The position numbers and the translations under genes are program-made. The notes under the pieces were generated by a model. That model did no database searches and had not been told where the DNA came from. It saw nothing but the letters and a program-made list of their open reading frames with translations. Below are positions 28,715-37,549 of a DNA stretch of 64,000 nucleotides, one piece after another. How positions within the stretch are numbered: position 1 is the stretch's first letter; each line of letters starts with the position of its first letter. The DNA comes from Shewanella japonica (GTDB lineage: Bacteria; Pseudomonadota; Gammaproteobacteria; Enterobacterales; Shewanellaceae): positions 1,781,001-1,845,000 of the forward strand of contig NZ_CP020472.1 of the NCBI RefSeq assembly GCF_002075795.1, in the 5' to 3' direction.

Positions 28715-30636
28715 GTTTAGTTCGTATTAATAATGGTTCTTTAGCGTATGGTTACACACCATTATTGAAAAACGCAGACTTTACCATTTTACCGGGTGAG
28801 CGTGTTTGTATTGTAGGCCGAAATGGTGCAGGTAAGTCGAGTTTAATGAAAGTATTGTCTGGTGACGTATTACTCGATGATGGTGAATTCAATATTGCCT
28901 CTGATGTCAATGTTAGCCGCTTACAGCAAGACCCGCCTAAAGCAGAAACGGGTACAGTATATAAGTATATTTCAGCTGGGCTTAAAGAGATTGGTGAACA
29001 ATTAGATAGATACCACCAATTGTCACATGATGTGGCAACCGCCAATCCTGATGCGATGGAAAAAATGCTTAATCAAATGACTCGTTTACAAGAGTCACTT
29101 GATCATAACAATGGCTGGCACTTAGATTCTCGTATTAAACAGAATTGTGAACTGCTAGGGCTTGACCCTGATAAGCCACTTAATGAATTATCTGGTGGCT
29201 GGCAGCGTAAGGTTGCATTAGCTCGTGCATTAGTAAGCGAGCCAGATTTATTGCTCCTTGATGAACCAACTAACCACCTTGATATTGACACCATTGAATG
29301 GCTTGAGCAGTTTTTATTAAGTTTTAAAGGCGCCATTGTATTTGTGAGTCATGACCGTGGATTTATTCACCGCATGGCAACACGGATTGTCGACCTTGAC
29401 CGAGGGGTTGTCACATCTTGGCCTGGTAACTACAAAATGTACCTTGAAGGTAAGCAAGAGTGGTTACGTGTTGAAGCTGAACAAAATGCTCATTTTGATA
29501 AGAAACTGGCTGAAGAAGAAGCGTGGATTAGACAGGGCGTTAAGGCTCGTCGTACCCGTAATGAAGGCCGAGTAAGAGCGCTAAAAGCCTTACGAGTTGA
29601 GCGAAGTGAACGCTTAAATCGTCAAGGTAACGCTAAGATGAATGTCAGTGACTCAGAGCGTTCAGGTAAGTTAGTCTTCGACATTAAAAATGTAAATTAC
29701 AACCTACCTGAAAAAGACTTAGTTAAAAACTTCAGTTCAACCGTGATGCGCGGCGATAGAATTGCACTGATTGGTCCTAATGGCTGTGGTAAATCAACCT
29801 TGATTAAGTTATTGATTGAGCAGTTAACGCCACAATCTGGTGAAGTTAAAGTCGGCACTAAACTTGAGGTTGCTTACTTTGACCAGTATCGTGAAGCGCT
29901 AGATCCTGAAAAAACAGTGGAAGAAAATGTTGGCGACGGTAAAAGTACTGTCACCATTAATGGCCAAGACCGCCATATTTTGAGCTATTTACAAGACTTC
30001 TTGTTTTCACCTGCCAGAGCAAGGACGCCAGTAAAAGCCTTATCTGGTGGTGAGAAAAACCGGTTATTGTTAGCGCGCTTACTGTTACGACCTGCAAACT
30101 TAATTATTCTTGATGAACCAACCAATGACCTTGATGTTGAGACACTAGAATTGTTAGAGTCTTTGCTAACGGATTTTGAAGGTACCTTACTGATTGTAAG
30201 TCATGACCGTGAATTTATTGATAATACGGTCACCAGTAGTTGGTGGTTTGCCGGTAATGGTGCATGGCACGAATATGTTGGCGGCTATAATGATGCAGTT
30301 TCTCAAGGCGCTAAATTTTATTCTGAGGAACCTGAAGCAACATCTGTTGTCATACCATCAGCACCTGCAGAAACTAAGCAAGAAAAACCGAAGAGAGTGG
30401 CTGCTGCAGCACCGAAAAAATTATCGTTCAAGCTTCAACGGGAGTTAGATCAATTACCCGCCAAAATGGAGAAGCTTGAGCAAGAGGTAGAAGAGTTACA
30501 AAATACTGTGGCTTCGGCTGATTTTTATAGCCAACCACAAGATAAAGTCAACACAGTGTTACAAGCGTTGGCAACAAAAGAACAGGAATTGGACACTTGC
30601 TTTGAACGTTGGGAAGAACTCGAGTCATTGAAGTAA
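28711..30636 (+). CDS. uup: ABC-F ATPase Uup
   Basis: A 641-residue soluble protein with two ABC ATPase domains (Walker A GRNGAGKS at 36-43 and GPNGCGKS near 356) joined by a charged linker. Signatures are LSGGWQRKV and LSGGEKNRL. A C-terminal coiled-coil of about 80 residues, preceded by an Ala/Pro/Lys linker, identifies Uup. ABC-F proteins act at the ribosome, and Uup affects transposon precise excision and branched DNA in E. coli. The TTG start overlaps the preceding stop. Confidence 0.95.
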   Translation: MSLVRINNGSLAYGYTPLLKNADFTILPGERVCIVGRNGAGKSSLMKVLSGDVLLDDGEFNIASDVNVSRLQQDPPKAETGTVYKYISAGLKEIGEQLDRYHQLSHDVATANPDAMEKMLNQMTRLQESLDHNNGWHLDSRIKQNCELLGLDPDKPLNELSGGWQRKVALARALVSEPDLLLLDEPTNHLDIDTIEWLEQFLLSFKGAIVFVSHDRGFIHRMATRIVDLDRGVVTSWPGNYKMYLEGKQEWLRVEAEQNAHFDKKLAEEEAWIRQGVKARRTRNEGRVRALKALRVERSERLNRQGNAKMNVSDSERSGKLVFDIKNVNYNLPEKDLVKNFSSTVMRGDRIALIGPNGCGKSTLIKLLIEQLTPQSGEVKVGTKLEVAYFDQYREALDPEKTVEENVGDGKSTVTINGQDRHILSYLQDFLFSPARARTPVKALSGGEKNRLLLARLLLRPANLIILDEPTNDLDVETLELLESLLTDFEGTLLIVSHDREFIDNTVTSSWWFAGNGAWHEYVGGYNDAVSQGAKFYSEEPEATSVVIPSAPAETKQEKPKRVAAAAPKKLSFKLQRELDQLPAKMEKLEQEVEELQNTVASADFYSQPQDKVNTVLQALATKEQELDTCFERWEELESLK

Positions 30637-30661
30637 GCGCATAATAACAATAGGAATTAAA

Positions 30662-32554
30662 ATGAAGTCGAAGTTTGATAAGGCATTATCAGTCGTTGCC
30701 TTGAGTGTGCTAGGCGCTATAGGAAGTGTTCAAGCAGCACCCGTATACGAAATCGTTAATATTGAAGATTTTGATCTCAAAGGAAATGTTGACGGAACCA
30801 GCCGTGGTTATGCATTAGCTGTTAATGCAAATAATGAATTAGTTGGCGTATCAAAAGGTAAAAAGAAATTATCTGTTGATGATGAAGACGAAGATGATGT
30901 TATTGACGTTGAAGATGGTATTGCGCCAGAAGAAGCGATTGTCTATTCGGTATTTTTACCGATTGTGGCGAATAACTTCACTTTCACTGCGGAAGAAAAT
31001 GACCCTGAGTCTCCATGGAATCCAAACTTTTACAGCATTAATGGTACAACACCACCAACAGAAGTTGATGATGAAGGCGAGTTAGTGGTTAACTCTGTTG
31101 ATACTTATTTTTATGGTATGAACGATTCAGAAGTGAAAGTGGGTTCATACACAGCGCCTGAAAAAACCATTGATTACGAAGGCACTGACGAAGACCAAGA
31201 GTTTTGGTATTACCGAGATTTTGAACTGCGTGGCGTGGCTGTGACTGCAGACGGTACTGAAATTGAACTTGTCCCTTCATACGAAACTTATGTTCGTGAA
31301 GAAGATGACTTTGTTGTTGAGCTAGGTGGTTGGTCAGCAGCAGCTGCCGTTAACAATAATAACCTAGTCGCAGGTTATGCAAGTACTGATATCATTGAGT
31401 ACAGTGCAGGTCGTATCGATGATTGTATCGACGCAAGCCAAAACGAAGATGCTGAGTTTCCAGTTCCAGTAGAAATCTGTGTTCAGGCAGATCAATACCC
31501 ATCAAACGGTACACGTAATATTTCTTACCAAACACGTGCACATGTATGGCAAATTGAAGCTGATAATACGATACCTGAGGATAACATCGTAGAACTTCCA
31601 TTGGGGCTAACACCTGACGAAGATTCAACACTGAACTACATTGCTCAAGGTTTAGGTATCAATAATGATGGTGTTGTCGTCGGTCGCTCTCATACATACC
31701 GTAATGGTAAAGAAGATGACTTGTACCAGGATGCTGCCTACTGGCAAAAAGATAGCAATGGTGACTACCAATATAACTGGATTGATCCAGATATTTTCAG
31801 TGATACAGTTTATAGCTCGATTGCATACGATATTAACGATAACGGTATCGTGATTGGTAGCTTACAAAAATACATCAGTGGCTACTTACGTGAAAAGTTC
31901 TTCTATTACGATATAAATGATCCAGGTGCAGAAATTGTTATTCCTGATGACTTTCAAGACGGCATCTCAGATCTAACCAGCAAGCCTAAGTCGATTAATA
32001 ATGCCGGACAAGTCGTCGGTAATATTGAAGTGACTTATGATAAAGATAAGCCACGTCCGAAAGCTGCCTTCTTGTTCAACATGAATGATAATGAATTTAT
32101 CAATATCAATGACAATTTGACCTGTGAGTCAAAAGGTTATGAACAAGATGAAGACGGTAATTGGTCACGTCACCCAATTGAAGTGATTGATGGTGACGGC
32201 TCTATTCTTACCTATGGTTCTGAGTTTTATGTGGTAGAAGCAAACAGTATCAATGAAGAAGGTACGATTGTTGGTACTGCTTTTGTTCGTAAACCAGTTT
32301 ACCAATATGATACTGATGGTAATTTGATTTTGGGTGAGAACGGTACACCATTATTTGAGATTGATGGTAATGGCGATCCTGTTACTTCATTCTTAACTCG
32401 TATGGTCGTACTTAAGCCAGCAGCAGGAAATCAAGAAGCCTGTACTGAGTCTGACTTAGTAGAAGACGAGCCATATGAGCGTAAAGGTGCTGCATCTTGG
32501 GCTTGGTTGTTAAGTTTACCTTTGCTTTGGTTACGTCGTCGAAAAGCAAACTAG
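30662..32554 (+). CDS. DUF3466 family exported protein with C-terminal sorting-type tail
   Basis: A 630-residue acidic protein with a signal peptide cleaved near residue 25 (VQAAP). It has several repeated motifs of the type INNAGQVVG/INDNGIVIG/INEEGTIVG, each opening a beta-rich repeat as in DUF3466. An Asp/Glu-rich insertion (about 72-87) might bind calcium. The last 24 residues have a small-residue motif (GAASWAW), a hydrophobic helix and RRRKAN. This layout resembles GlyGly-CTERM tails processed by rhombosortase, though a classic Gly-Gly pair is missing. Surface exposure is inferred. Confidence 0.78.
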   Translation: MKSKFDKALSVVALSVLGAIGSVQAAPVYEIVNIEDFDLKGNVDGTSRGYALAVNANNELVGVSKGKKKLSVDDEDEDDVIDVEDGIAPEEAIVYSVFLPIVANNFTFTAEENDPESPWNPNFYSINGTTPPTEVDDEGELVVNSVDTYFYGMNDSEVKVGSYTAPEKTIDYEGTDEDQEFWYYRDFELRGVAVTADGTEIELVPSYETYVREEDDFVVELGGWSAAAAVNNNNLVAGYASTDIIEYSAGRIDDCIDASQNEDAEFPVPVEICVQADQYPSNGTRNISYQTRAHVWQIEADNTIPEDNIVELPLGLTPDEDSTLNYIAQGLGINNDGVVVGRSHTYRNGKEDDLYQDAAYWQKDSNGDYQYNWIDPDIFSDTVYSSIAYDINDNGIVIGSLQKYISGYLREKFFYYDINDPGAEIVIPDDFQDGISDLTSKPKSINNAGQVVGNIEVTYDKDKPRPKAAFLFNMNDNEFININDNLTCESKGYEQDEDGNWSRHPIEVIDGDGSILTYGSEFYVVEANSINEEGTIVGTAFVRKPVYQYDTDGNLILGENGTPLFEIDGNGDPVTSFLTRMVVLKPAAGNQEACTESDLVEDEPYERKGAASWAWLLSLPLLWLRRRKAN

Positions 32555-32572
32555 CTTGAGCATTTTTTGAAC

Positions 32573-32605
32573 AAAAAGTCGAGGTTTTTTCCTCGATTTT
32601 TTTTT
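32573..32605 (+). terminator. Terminator of the uup-DUF3466 region
   Basis: The stem TCGAGG / CCTCGA with a T6 loop is followed by a run of nine T. It lies about 20 bases after the DUF3466 stop codon. Confidence 0.88.
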
Positions 32606-32750
32606 CTGTTTTTTCTCAGTACGTTAATTAAAATCCCATAAATTTGTCATAAATCGACATTGATCTTGTCTAAAAAAGCGCCTATTCCTAATGATGAAGC
32701 TTTGGTATTTATCGACCCAAAAGCTTAATTAACAAAACGAGGATGTGTTA

Positions 32751-32927
32751 ATGAAAAGACAAAAAAGAGATCGACTAGATAGAGCTTTTTCTAAAGGATT
32801 CCAAGCAGGCATTGCTGGACGCTCGAAAGAAATTTGTCCTTATGGAACTTTAGATTCTAAATCACAATGGCTAGGCGGGTGGCGTGAAGGTGTTGACGGC
32901 AGGTTAAGTGGATTGTTTAACAAATAG
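32751..32927 (+). CDS. rmf: Ribosome modulation factor RMF
   Basis: A 58-residue basic protein from the ATG at 32751, preceded by GAGG. It has the RMF pattern KRDRLDRAFSKGFQAGIAGRSKEICPY followed by WLGGWREGV. RMF dimerises 70S ribosomes to inactive 100S particles in stationary phase. An ATG two codons upstream is in frame but has poorer spacing. Its position between uup and fabA is conserved with E. coli, where pqi genes intervene. Confidence 0.95.
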   Translation: MKRQKRDRLDRAFSKGFQAGIAGRSKEICPYGTLDSKSQWLGGWREGVDGRLSGLFNK

Positions 32928-32943
32928 TAAGGAAACACATATT

Positions 32944-32975
32944 AAAAAAGCCCTCAAACGATGTTGAGGGCTTTA
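32944..32975. terminator. Terminator after rmf
   Basis: The stem AAAGCCCTCAA / TTGAGGGCTTT with a 6-base loop lies 17 bases after the rmf stop. The T tract is short on the plus strand. The A tract could also serve the convergent fabA transcript, although fabA ends over 100 bases away. Confidence 0.8.
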
Positions 32976-33087
32976 AAGTAGTATCAACCTATATCTTTAT
33001 CATATTTGCTCTGAGTAAGCAGTAATGGCAGCTAAAGTGACTTTAAACTGATTAGATACTTTTATTCACGGACAATTAAAAGTTTGC

Positions 33088-33603
33088 TTAAAAAGTCGAT
33101 GTATCTTTGAAAATACCGACTTTTAGATCAGTAGCAGAATAAATCTCGCGGCCATCAACTTCCATTGTTGCATCAGCAATTCCCATAACCAACTTACGAT
33201 GTATTTTACGTTTTAAAGTTAACTTGTAAGTGACTTTTTTGGCATCTGGTAATACTTGACCAGTAAACTTAACTTCACCAACACCCAGTGCACGGCCTTT
33301 ACCTTCAGCGCCTTCCCAGCCGAGATAAAAACCAACTAATTGCCACATGGCATCTAAACCTAAGCAACCAGGCATAACGGGATCACCATTGAAGTGGCAA
33401 TCAAAAAACCATAACTCAGGTGTTATATCGAGTTCAGCGACGATTTCGCCTTTGCCAAATTCACCGCCATCTTCATTAATTTTGGTAATTCTGTCGATCA
33501 TCAGCATATTATCAACAGGTAAGCGAGGTGAGTTAGGCGCAAAAAGGGTACCGTTACCGCAAGCGATTAGCTCTTCTTTTGTGAAACTATTAGCTTTTAC
33601 CAT
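33088..33603 (-). CDS. fabA: 3-hydroxydecanoyl-ACP dehydratase/isomerase FabA
   Basis: A 171-residue hotdog-fold enzyme, the same length as in E. coli. The catalytic pair is His70 in [15 protein letters not shown] and Asp84 in LGLDAMWQL. It dehydrates 3-hydroxydecanoyl-ACP and isomerises the product, introducing the double bond that starts unsaturated fatty acid synthesis. It is convergent with rmf and 72 bases downstream of the Lon-like protease gene on the same strand. Confidence 0.97.
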   Translation of the reverse strand: MVKANSFTKEELIACGNGTLFAPNSPRLPVDNMLMIDRITKINEDGGEFGKGEIVAELDITPELWFFDCHFNGDPVMPGCLGLDAMWQLVGFYLGWEGAEGKGRALGVGEVKFTGQVLPDAKKVTYKLTLKRKIHRKLVMGIADATMEVDGREIYSATDLKVGIFKDTSTF

Positions 33604-33675
33604 TTAAAAATTACCACTTATTCGAGAATAGGTAGACAAGATAGCGAACACGTGTAAGCTAAACAACTCCGATCA

Positions 33676-35415
33676 CTAGATTATCCGTAATTTAATTAAA
33701 ATTCGTTGTAAAAATGACGGCTCAATCTCTTCTTCATCTTGTCCCGCCATTTTTTCTAAGCGTTGCTGAACTAAACCATAAAGAGATTTTTCAGGAAAAT
33801 CATTGTCTTCATTTCTCTGGCCTGCTTCAATGTCCATTAACAAACTGATGGCCTGATCCATATGCTCAATGGCATGAATGTGGAATTTACCATTTGCAAC
33901 CGCTTCAATAATTTCAGGAGACAGGTTCAGTTGTAACACGTTTGCTTTTGGAATAATGACGCTTTGTTCGCCGGTTAATCCACGTTGTAAACATAAGCGA
34001 TAGAAACCTTCAATCTTTTCATTCACCCCACCAATTGCTTGGACATTACCAAATTGATCAAGTGCGCCAGTGACTGCAATCGATTGATTAATAGGTTGCT
34101 CCGCAATTGCTGACATTAGACAGCAATATTCTGCTAGTGAGGCGCTATCACCATCAATTTCTTGATAGGATTGTTCAAATACAATATTGGCATTCAAATG
34201 TAATGGCGCATCGCGGCCGAATATACGATACAAAGAGGCTGAAAGGATCATCATGCCTTTAGTATGAATGTTACCGCCTAATTCAGATTTTCTTTCAATA
34301 TCGATAACTTCGCCGTCACCATAATGAACTGTTGTGGTAATTCTGGCTGGCTCACCGTAGCTTGCATCGTCGGTATCGACCACAGTTAATCCGTTTATTT
34401 GGCCTATCATCTCACCTGATGTTTGCAAATTAATGAAATTATCTGCAAAGTTTTGAGCGGCATAAAGCTCAGAGGTTTCATGACGACGTTTAGCTTGTTT
34501 TATGGCTTTGGTAACTGACGTGCCGCTGACCGTTTTTGATGTTGTATAACTCGCTGCTTGGAGCATTAATTGTGATAATAAAATGCTTGATAGGCTTAAG
34601 CGTTGTTGGTGTTCAGTGAGCTTTGCACTATGCCAAAATAACGTCATTAGGGCTGAAGTTTCTAATGTAACGTCGACTTGCTTTGCGAGGCTATGTAACC
34701 ACTGTAAATATTGGGCTTCAGAGTATTGGGTTAGATCTAATTCTGAATTGAGTTCAGCCAGCAAAGGGAAGTACTTTAAAAATACCGGATCTTCAGAGCG
34801 CAAATGACTGAATAAGTTAGCATTACCCACTAAAATGATTTTACAATTAAGTGGAATAGGGGCAAGTTCACTGTTAATTTTGTAGCAATTATCTTGGAGA
34901 ATTTGCATCACAAATTCCCAAAGCCCTTCGCGCTTCCATAATGACTCTACGTCGATGAATACATAATGGTGACTGGCTAATATCCCTGCCTTATATTGGC
35001 TAGACTTGTCTGTTTTAACCATTCTTCCGATTAGTTCAGCGCGGCGAATAGAGCCACTGAGGTAATGATATGACTTATTTTGGCTTGCAATAATACCAAC
35101 TGATGCTGCAGGCAATGCTGTTTGCCATCGAAAACTAAAATCCAAATCCTCAGTGGGTGTTTTGCTGGCCACTAAATAGGAGTCAGATGGCGTATCAGCT
35201 TGCTCGACAATCGCTTTTATTAATAATTGACGATCGATACCCGCATAATCAGCCAAGAATAGATGTTGATTCTCAAGCTTAGTCATTAGCTGAAAAGCTT
35301 CGACAGCTCGCTCTTGACCTAATAGCAAATGGCTTAAGTAAACGGTACTCGGTAAAGACTGAGGTAAAGTGAATTGAGGTGCAAGTTGCGACGTCGGGAT
35401 CAAAGTTGTGGTCAT
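33676..35415 (-). CDS. Lon-like ATP-dependent protease (YcbZ/LonH type)
   Basis: A 579-residue relative of Lon with a degenerate AAA region in the first 330 residues. A Lon protease domain follows (about 350-545), with the catalytic serine in DGDSASLAEYC and the lysine in GGVNEKIEGFYRLC. I do not see a clean Walker A motif, so ATP use may be lost, as noted for YcbZ-type proteins. The gene order with fabA and rmf is conserved with E. coli. Substrates are not known to me. Confidence 0.85.
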   Translation of the reverse strand: MTTTLIPTSQLAPQFTLPQSLPSTVYLSHLLLGQERAVEAFQLMTKLENQHLFLADYAGIDRQLLIKAIVEQADTPSDSYLVASKTPTEDLDFSFRWQTALPAASVGIIASQNKSYHYLSGSIRRAELIGRMVKTDKSSQYKAGILASHHYVFIDVESLWKREGLWEFVMQILQDNCYKINSELAPIPLNCKIILVGNANLFSHLRSEDPVFLKYFPLLAELNSELDLTQYSEAQYLQWLHSLAKQVDVTLETSALMTLFWHSAKLTEHQQRLSLSSILLSQLMLQAASYTTSKTVSGTSVTKAIKQAKRRHETSELYAAQNFADNFINLQTSGEMIGQINGLTVVDTDDASYGEPARITTTVHYGDGEVIDIERKSELGGNIHTKGMMILSASLYRIFGRDAPLHLNANIVFEQSYQEIDGDSASLAEYCCLMSAIAEQPINQSIAVTGALDQFGNVQAIGGVNEKIEGFYRLCLQRGLTGEQSVIIPKANVLQLNLSPEIIEAVANGKFHIHAIEHMDQAISLLMDIEAGQRNEDNDFPEKSLYGLVQQRLEKMAGQDEEEIEPSFLQRILIKLRII

Positions 35416-35630
35416 AGCTACAAGTATTAGAAATAATTAATTGCGATTTTAGCACACTATGTCGTCATATCATCGTCATATGGCTGAAATGATTCGTATA
35501 ACAATCGCTACCGATTTTAAATAAGCCTATTTATTGGCGTGGTTAACTGCGTAATGTGGGTTTGTTTTGGTTAATTATTATCTAAAAAGACGATTTGATG
35601 ACCATTTGAATAATTTTTCAAAATTTACGG

Positions 35631-35659
35631 TTTACAATGACCGCTGATACTTATATTAT
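35631..35659 (+). promoter_or_regulatory. Promoter of tRNA-Ser
   Basis: TTTACA (35631-35636) and TATTAT (35654-35659) are spaced by 17 bases and lie 12 bases before the mature tRNA-Ser 5' end. Confidence 0.7.
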
Positions 35660-35670
35660 TCACGGCGTTC

Positions 35671-35761
35671 GGAGAGATGGCAGAGTGGTCGAATGCACCG
35701 GTCTTGAAAACCGGCATGGGTTTGTAGCCCATCTAGGGTTCAAATCCCTATCTCTCCGCCA
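35671..35761 (+). tRNA. tRNA-Ser(UGA)
   Basis: A 91-nt class II tRNA including an encoded CCA. The acceptor stem is GGAGAGA / TCTCTCC, the anticodon loop CTTGAAA contains TGA, and a long variable arm (GGGTTTGTAGCCC) marks it as serine. It is followed by a hairpin terminator and then by the array of its own 3'-half remnants. Confidence 0.97.
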
Positions 35762-35767
35762 TATTTA

Positions 35768-35800
35768 AAGAAGCCCGCTATTTTATAGCGGGCTTTTTGT
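35768..35800 (+). terminator. First terminator behind tRNA-Ser
   Basis: The stem AAGCCCGCTAT / ATAGCGGGCTT is followed by T5 and a further T-rich run. This hairpin is the prototype of the one repeated in each downstream unit. Confidence 0.9.
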
Positions 35801-35806
35801 TTTTTT

Positions 35807-36030
35807 GATTTTGAAATATTGGCAATGGGTTTGTAGCGTAATCAATGTAGGGTTCAAATCCCTACCTCTTAGCCATATTTATCGAAAAAGCCCGCTAGCA
35901 ATAGCGGGCTCTTTTGTGTCTGGATTCGAACTTTTAATGAAATGGTTTGTAGCGTGTCAATGTAGGGTTCAAACCGCTATCTCTGCGCCATATTTAGAAA
36001 AGCCCGTTACTGCAAAGTAACGGGCTTTTT
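35807..36030 (+). repeat. Two diverged tRNA-Ser 3'-half plus terminator units
   Basis: Units at about 35807-35916 and 35921-36030 each contain sequence homologous to the tRNA-Ser from the anticodon loop (TTGAAA), through the variable arm (ATGGGTTTGTAG), the T arm (GGGTTCAAATCCC) and the 3' GCCATATTTA. A GCCCGCTA-type terminator hairpin ends each unit. The 5' half of the tRNA is missing. In the second unit the T arm is mutated, but the terminator stem has changed on both sides (GCCCGTTAC / GTAACGGGC), keeping base pairing. Confidence 0.85.
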
Positions 36031-36262
36031 GCTTTCTGTATTTTGAAATATTGGCAATGGGTTTGTAGTGCATCAATATAGGGTTCAAATCCCTATCTCT
36101 TAGCCATATTTAGAGAAGCCCGCTATTTTGTAGTGGGCTTTTTGCTTTCTGTATTTTGAAATATTGGCAATGGGTTTGTAGTGCATCAATATAGGGTTCA
36201 AATCCCTATCTCTTAGCCATATTTAGAGAAGCCCGCTATTTTGTAGTGGGCTTTTTGCTTTC
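36031..36262 (+). repeat. Perfect 113-bp tandem duplication of tRNA-Ser 3'-half plus terminator
   Basis: Bases 36031-36143 and 36144-36256 are identical, and identity runs on for six more bases. Each copy has the anticodon-loop to CCA part of tRNA-Ser with an intact T arm, an altered acceptor end (CTCTTAGCCA instead of CTCTCCGCCA), then a terminator stem with one G-T wobble. The perfect identity means a recent duplication or ongoing conversion. A decayed hairpin remnant (GGGCTTTGCGTTTTTT) follows near 36278. Confidence 0.92.
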
Positions 36263-36389
36263 AAAATTTGGAATTAACGGGCTTTGCGTTTTTTATAAAT
36301 GGCCACATATGTGTTGGATTTTGTATCTTGATTGATTAGGGTAACTATTCAAACCGTTAAGGAACTATCTAACTTATCTAGGAGCAAGT

Positions 36390-36734
36390 TTGTCAGTTAT
36401 AAGTCAGCAATCAGCAGAGCATTATATATGGGGAAATAATTGTGATGGTTGGCATCTGGTGAAATCAAAGCAATTAAGTGTTATCCAAGAGCGTGTGCCA
36501 CCAGGTAGCTTTGAATCTCGGCACTTTCACCAGAAATCAGAGCAGTTTTTTTTCGTTTTATCGGGTATAGCAACGATAGAAGTGGAGGGTGAAGTATTGA
36601 CTGTTAATCCGTTGCAAGGGGTTCATGTCGGTGCTGGCAAAGCCCACCAATTAAGTAATCAACATAATAGAGAGTTGGTATTCACGGTGACCTCTACGCC
36701 ACCAAGTCATGGGGATAAGATAGAACAAGGTTAA
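36390..36734 (+). CDS. Cupin-domain protein
   Basis: A 114-residue single-domain cupin. Motif 1 reads PGSFESRHFHQKSEQFFFVLSG, with His/His/Glu metal ligands, and motif 2 ends in GVHVGAGKAHQLSN with the final histidine. The start is TTG at 36390 with an AGGAG element directly upstream. It resembles small cupins of mannose-6-phosphate-isomerase type II or sugar-binding regulators, but no substrate can be assigned. It is monocistronic. Confidence 0.85.
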   Translation: MSVISQQSAEHYIWGNNCDGWHLVKSKQLSVIQERVPPGSFESRHFHQKSEQFFFVLSGIATIEVEGEVLTVNPLQGVHVGAGKAHQLSNQHNRELVFTVTSTPPSHGDKIEQG

Positions 36735-36916
36735 CTTTATAAAACTATTTGTAGAATGAGTCACTTGTTATTAATTATTATTAACTTTATGTAGTTGTCT
36801 GATTTTTATGGTTTATTTTTTCTTTGTCCTGAGGGGGAGTCTTATTACTCTAAAAATTGAGTGTTAACTTGTAAGTGATTGCCTATAATCGCTCTACATC
36901 ATTAAGGAATAGTATC

Positions 36917-37405
36917 GTGATAACCCGTGGCTTAGCATTTATAGTGTTATTTTTATCGTTGAGTTTATTCTCCACGATGATTGCTGCCGAGGGAAACCCA
37001 GCTTTACACGTTTCTGGGCCTTCAATAAGTTATCAAGTTAGCCATATTAACCCCATTGTGAATGATGTCGCTTTACACACAGAGCTTGAAACCAGCTTTA
37101 ATCAAACTCACATTGAGCCTGTAAAAGATTTGCCACTTATCAGTGACATTGAGCGCTTTGATTTTCTCAATGATTTTCGCCGAGTCGTGAGTCATGATAA
37201 CCGCGCAGGTATCGGCGAAAAACCCAATTACTCCCTTCTCATCGCTTTTTTTGAACCGATGATTTTTAATCGCTATATTGCTCCAATCTCAACTCCCAAG
37301 TTTGTTAATCACTGGACCAGCCAGCTGAGCTCCGCAATATCCCGTGTTTCCGGTTGGAAAGATGGCAATAGTCTGTATAGCCATAACCATCAACGTCTAG
37401 CTTAA
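36917..37405 (+). CDS. Small exported protein of unknown function
   Basis: I do not recognise it. From a GTG at 36917 with AAGGAA 7 bases upstream, the 162-residue product begins with a signal peptide ending near MIAAEGNP. The mature part is neutral and polar, with a central DFLNDFRRVVSH segment and no cysteines. The reading extends to an ATG at 36875, but that lies in the probable promoter (TATAAT at 36884). It precedes secD in the same direction by 144 bases. A small hairpin (TCCGAT...ATCGGA, about 37420-37440) lies between them. Confidence 0.5.
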   Translation: MITRGLAFIVLFLSLSLFSTMIAAEGNPALHVSGPSISYQVSHINPIVNDVALHTELETSFNQTHIEPVKDLPLISDIERFDFLNDFRRVVSHDNRAGIGEKPNYSLLIAFFEPMIFNRYIAPISTPKFVNHWTSQLSSAISRVSGWKDGNSLYSHNHQRLA

Positions 37406-37549
37406 TTTCTTTGGCTTGAAATCCGATATTTATCGGAATTTTACCGTGAGCTTTTGATTATTGAACCGCGAAGCTCCTTTAAGGAATGCCATGCGTTATC
37501 AATAAGCTCGAACAGTGCCTTGTGTTTTGTATTGTCAGAGAATTTTATT

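Noticed and set aside
35805..36020. 71-codon open frame across the tRNA-Ser remnant units
   Set aside because: It runs through tRNA-derived sequence and terminators and has no start signal. Chance frame.
35807..36262. tRNA-Ser 3'-half repeats as att sites of integrated elements
   Set aside because: The copies are only about 113 bp apart, each ends in a terminator, and no integrase or cargo gene lies between or after them.
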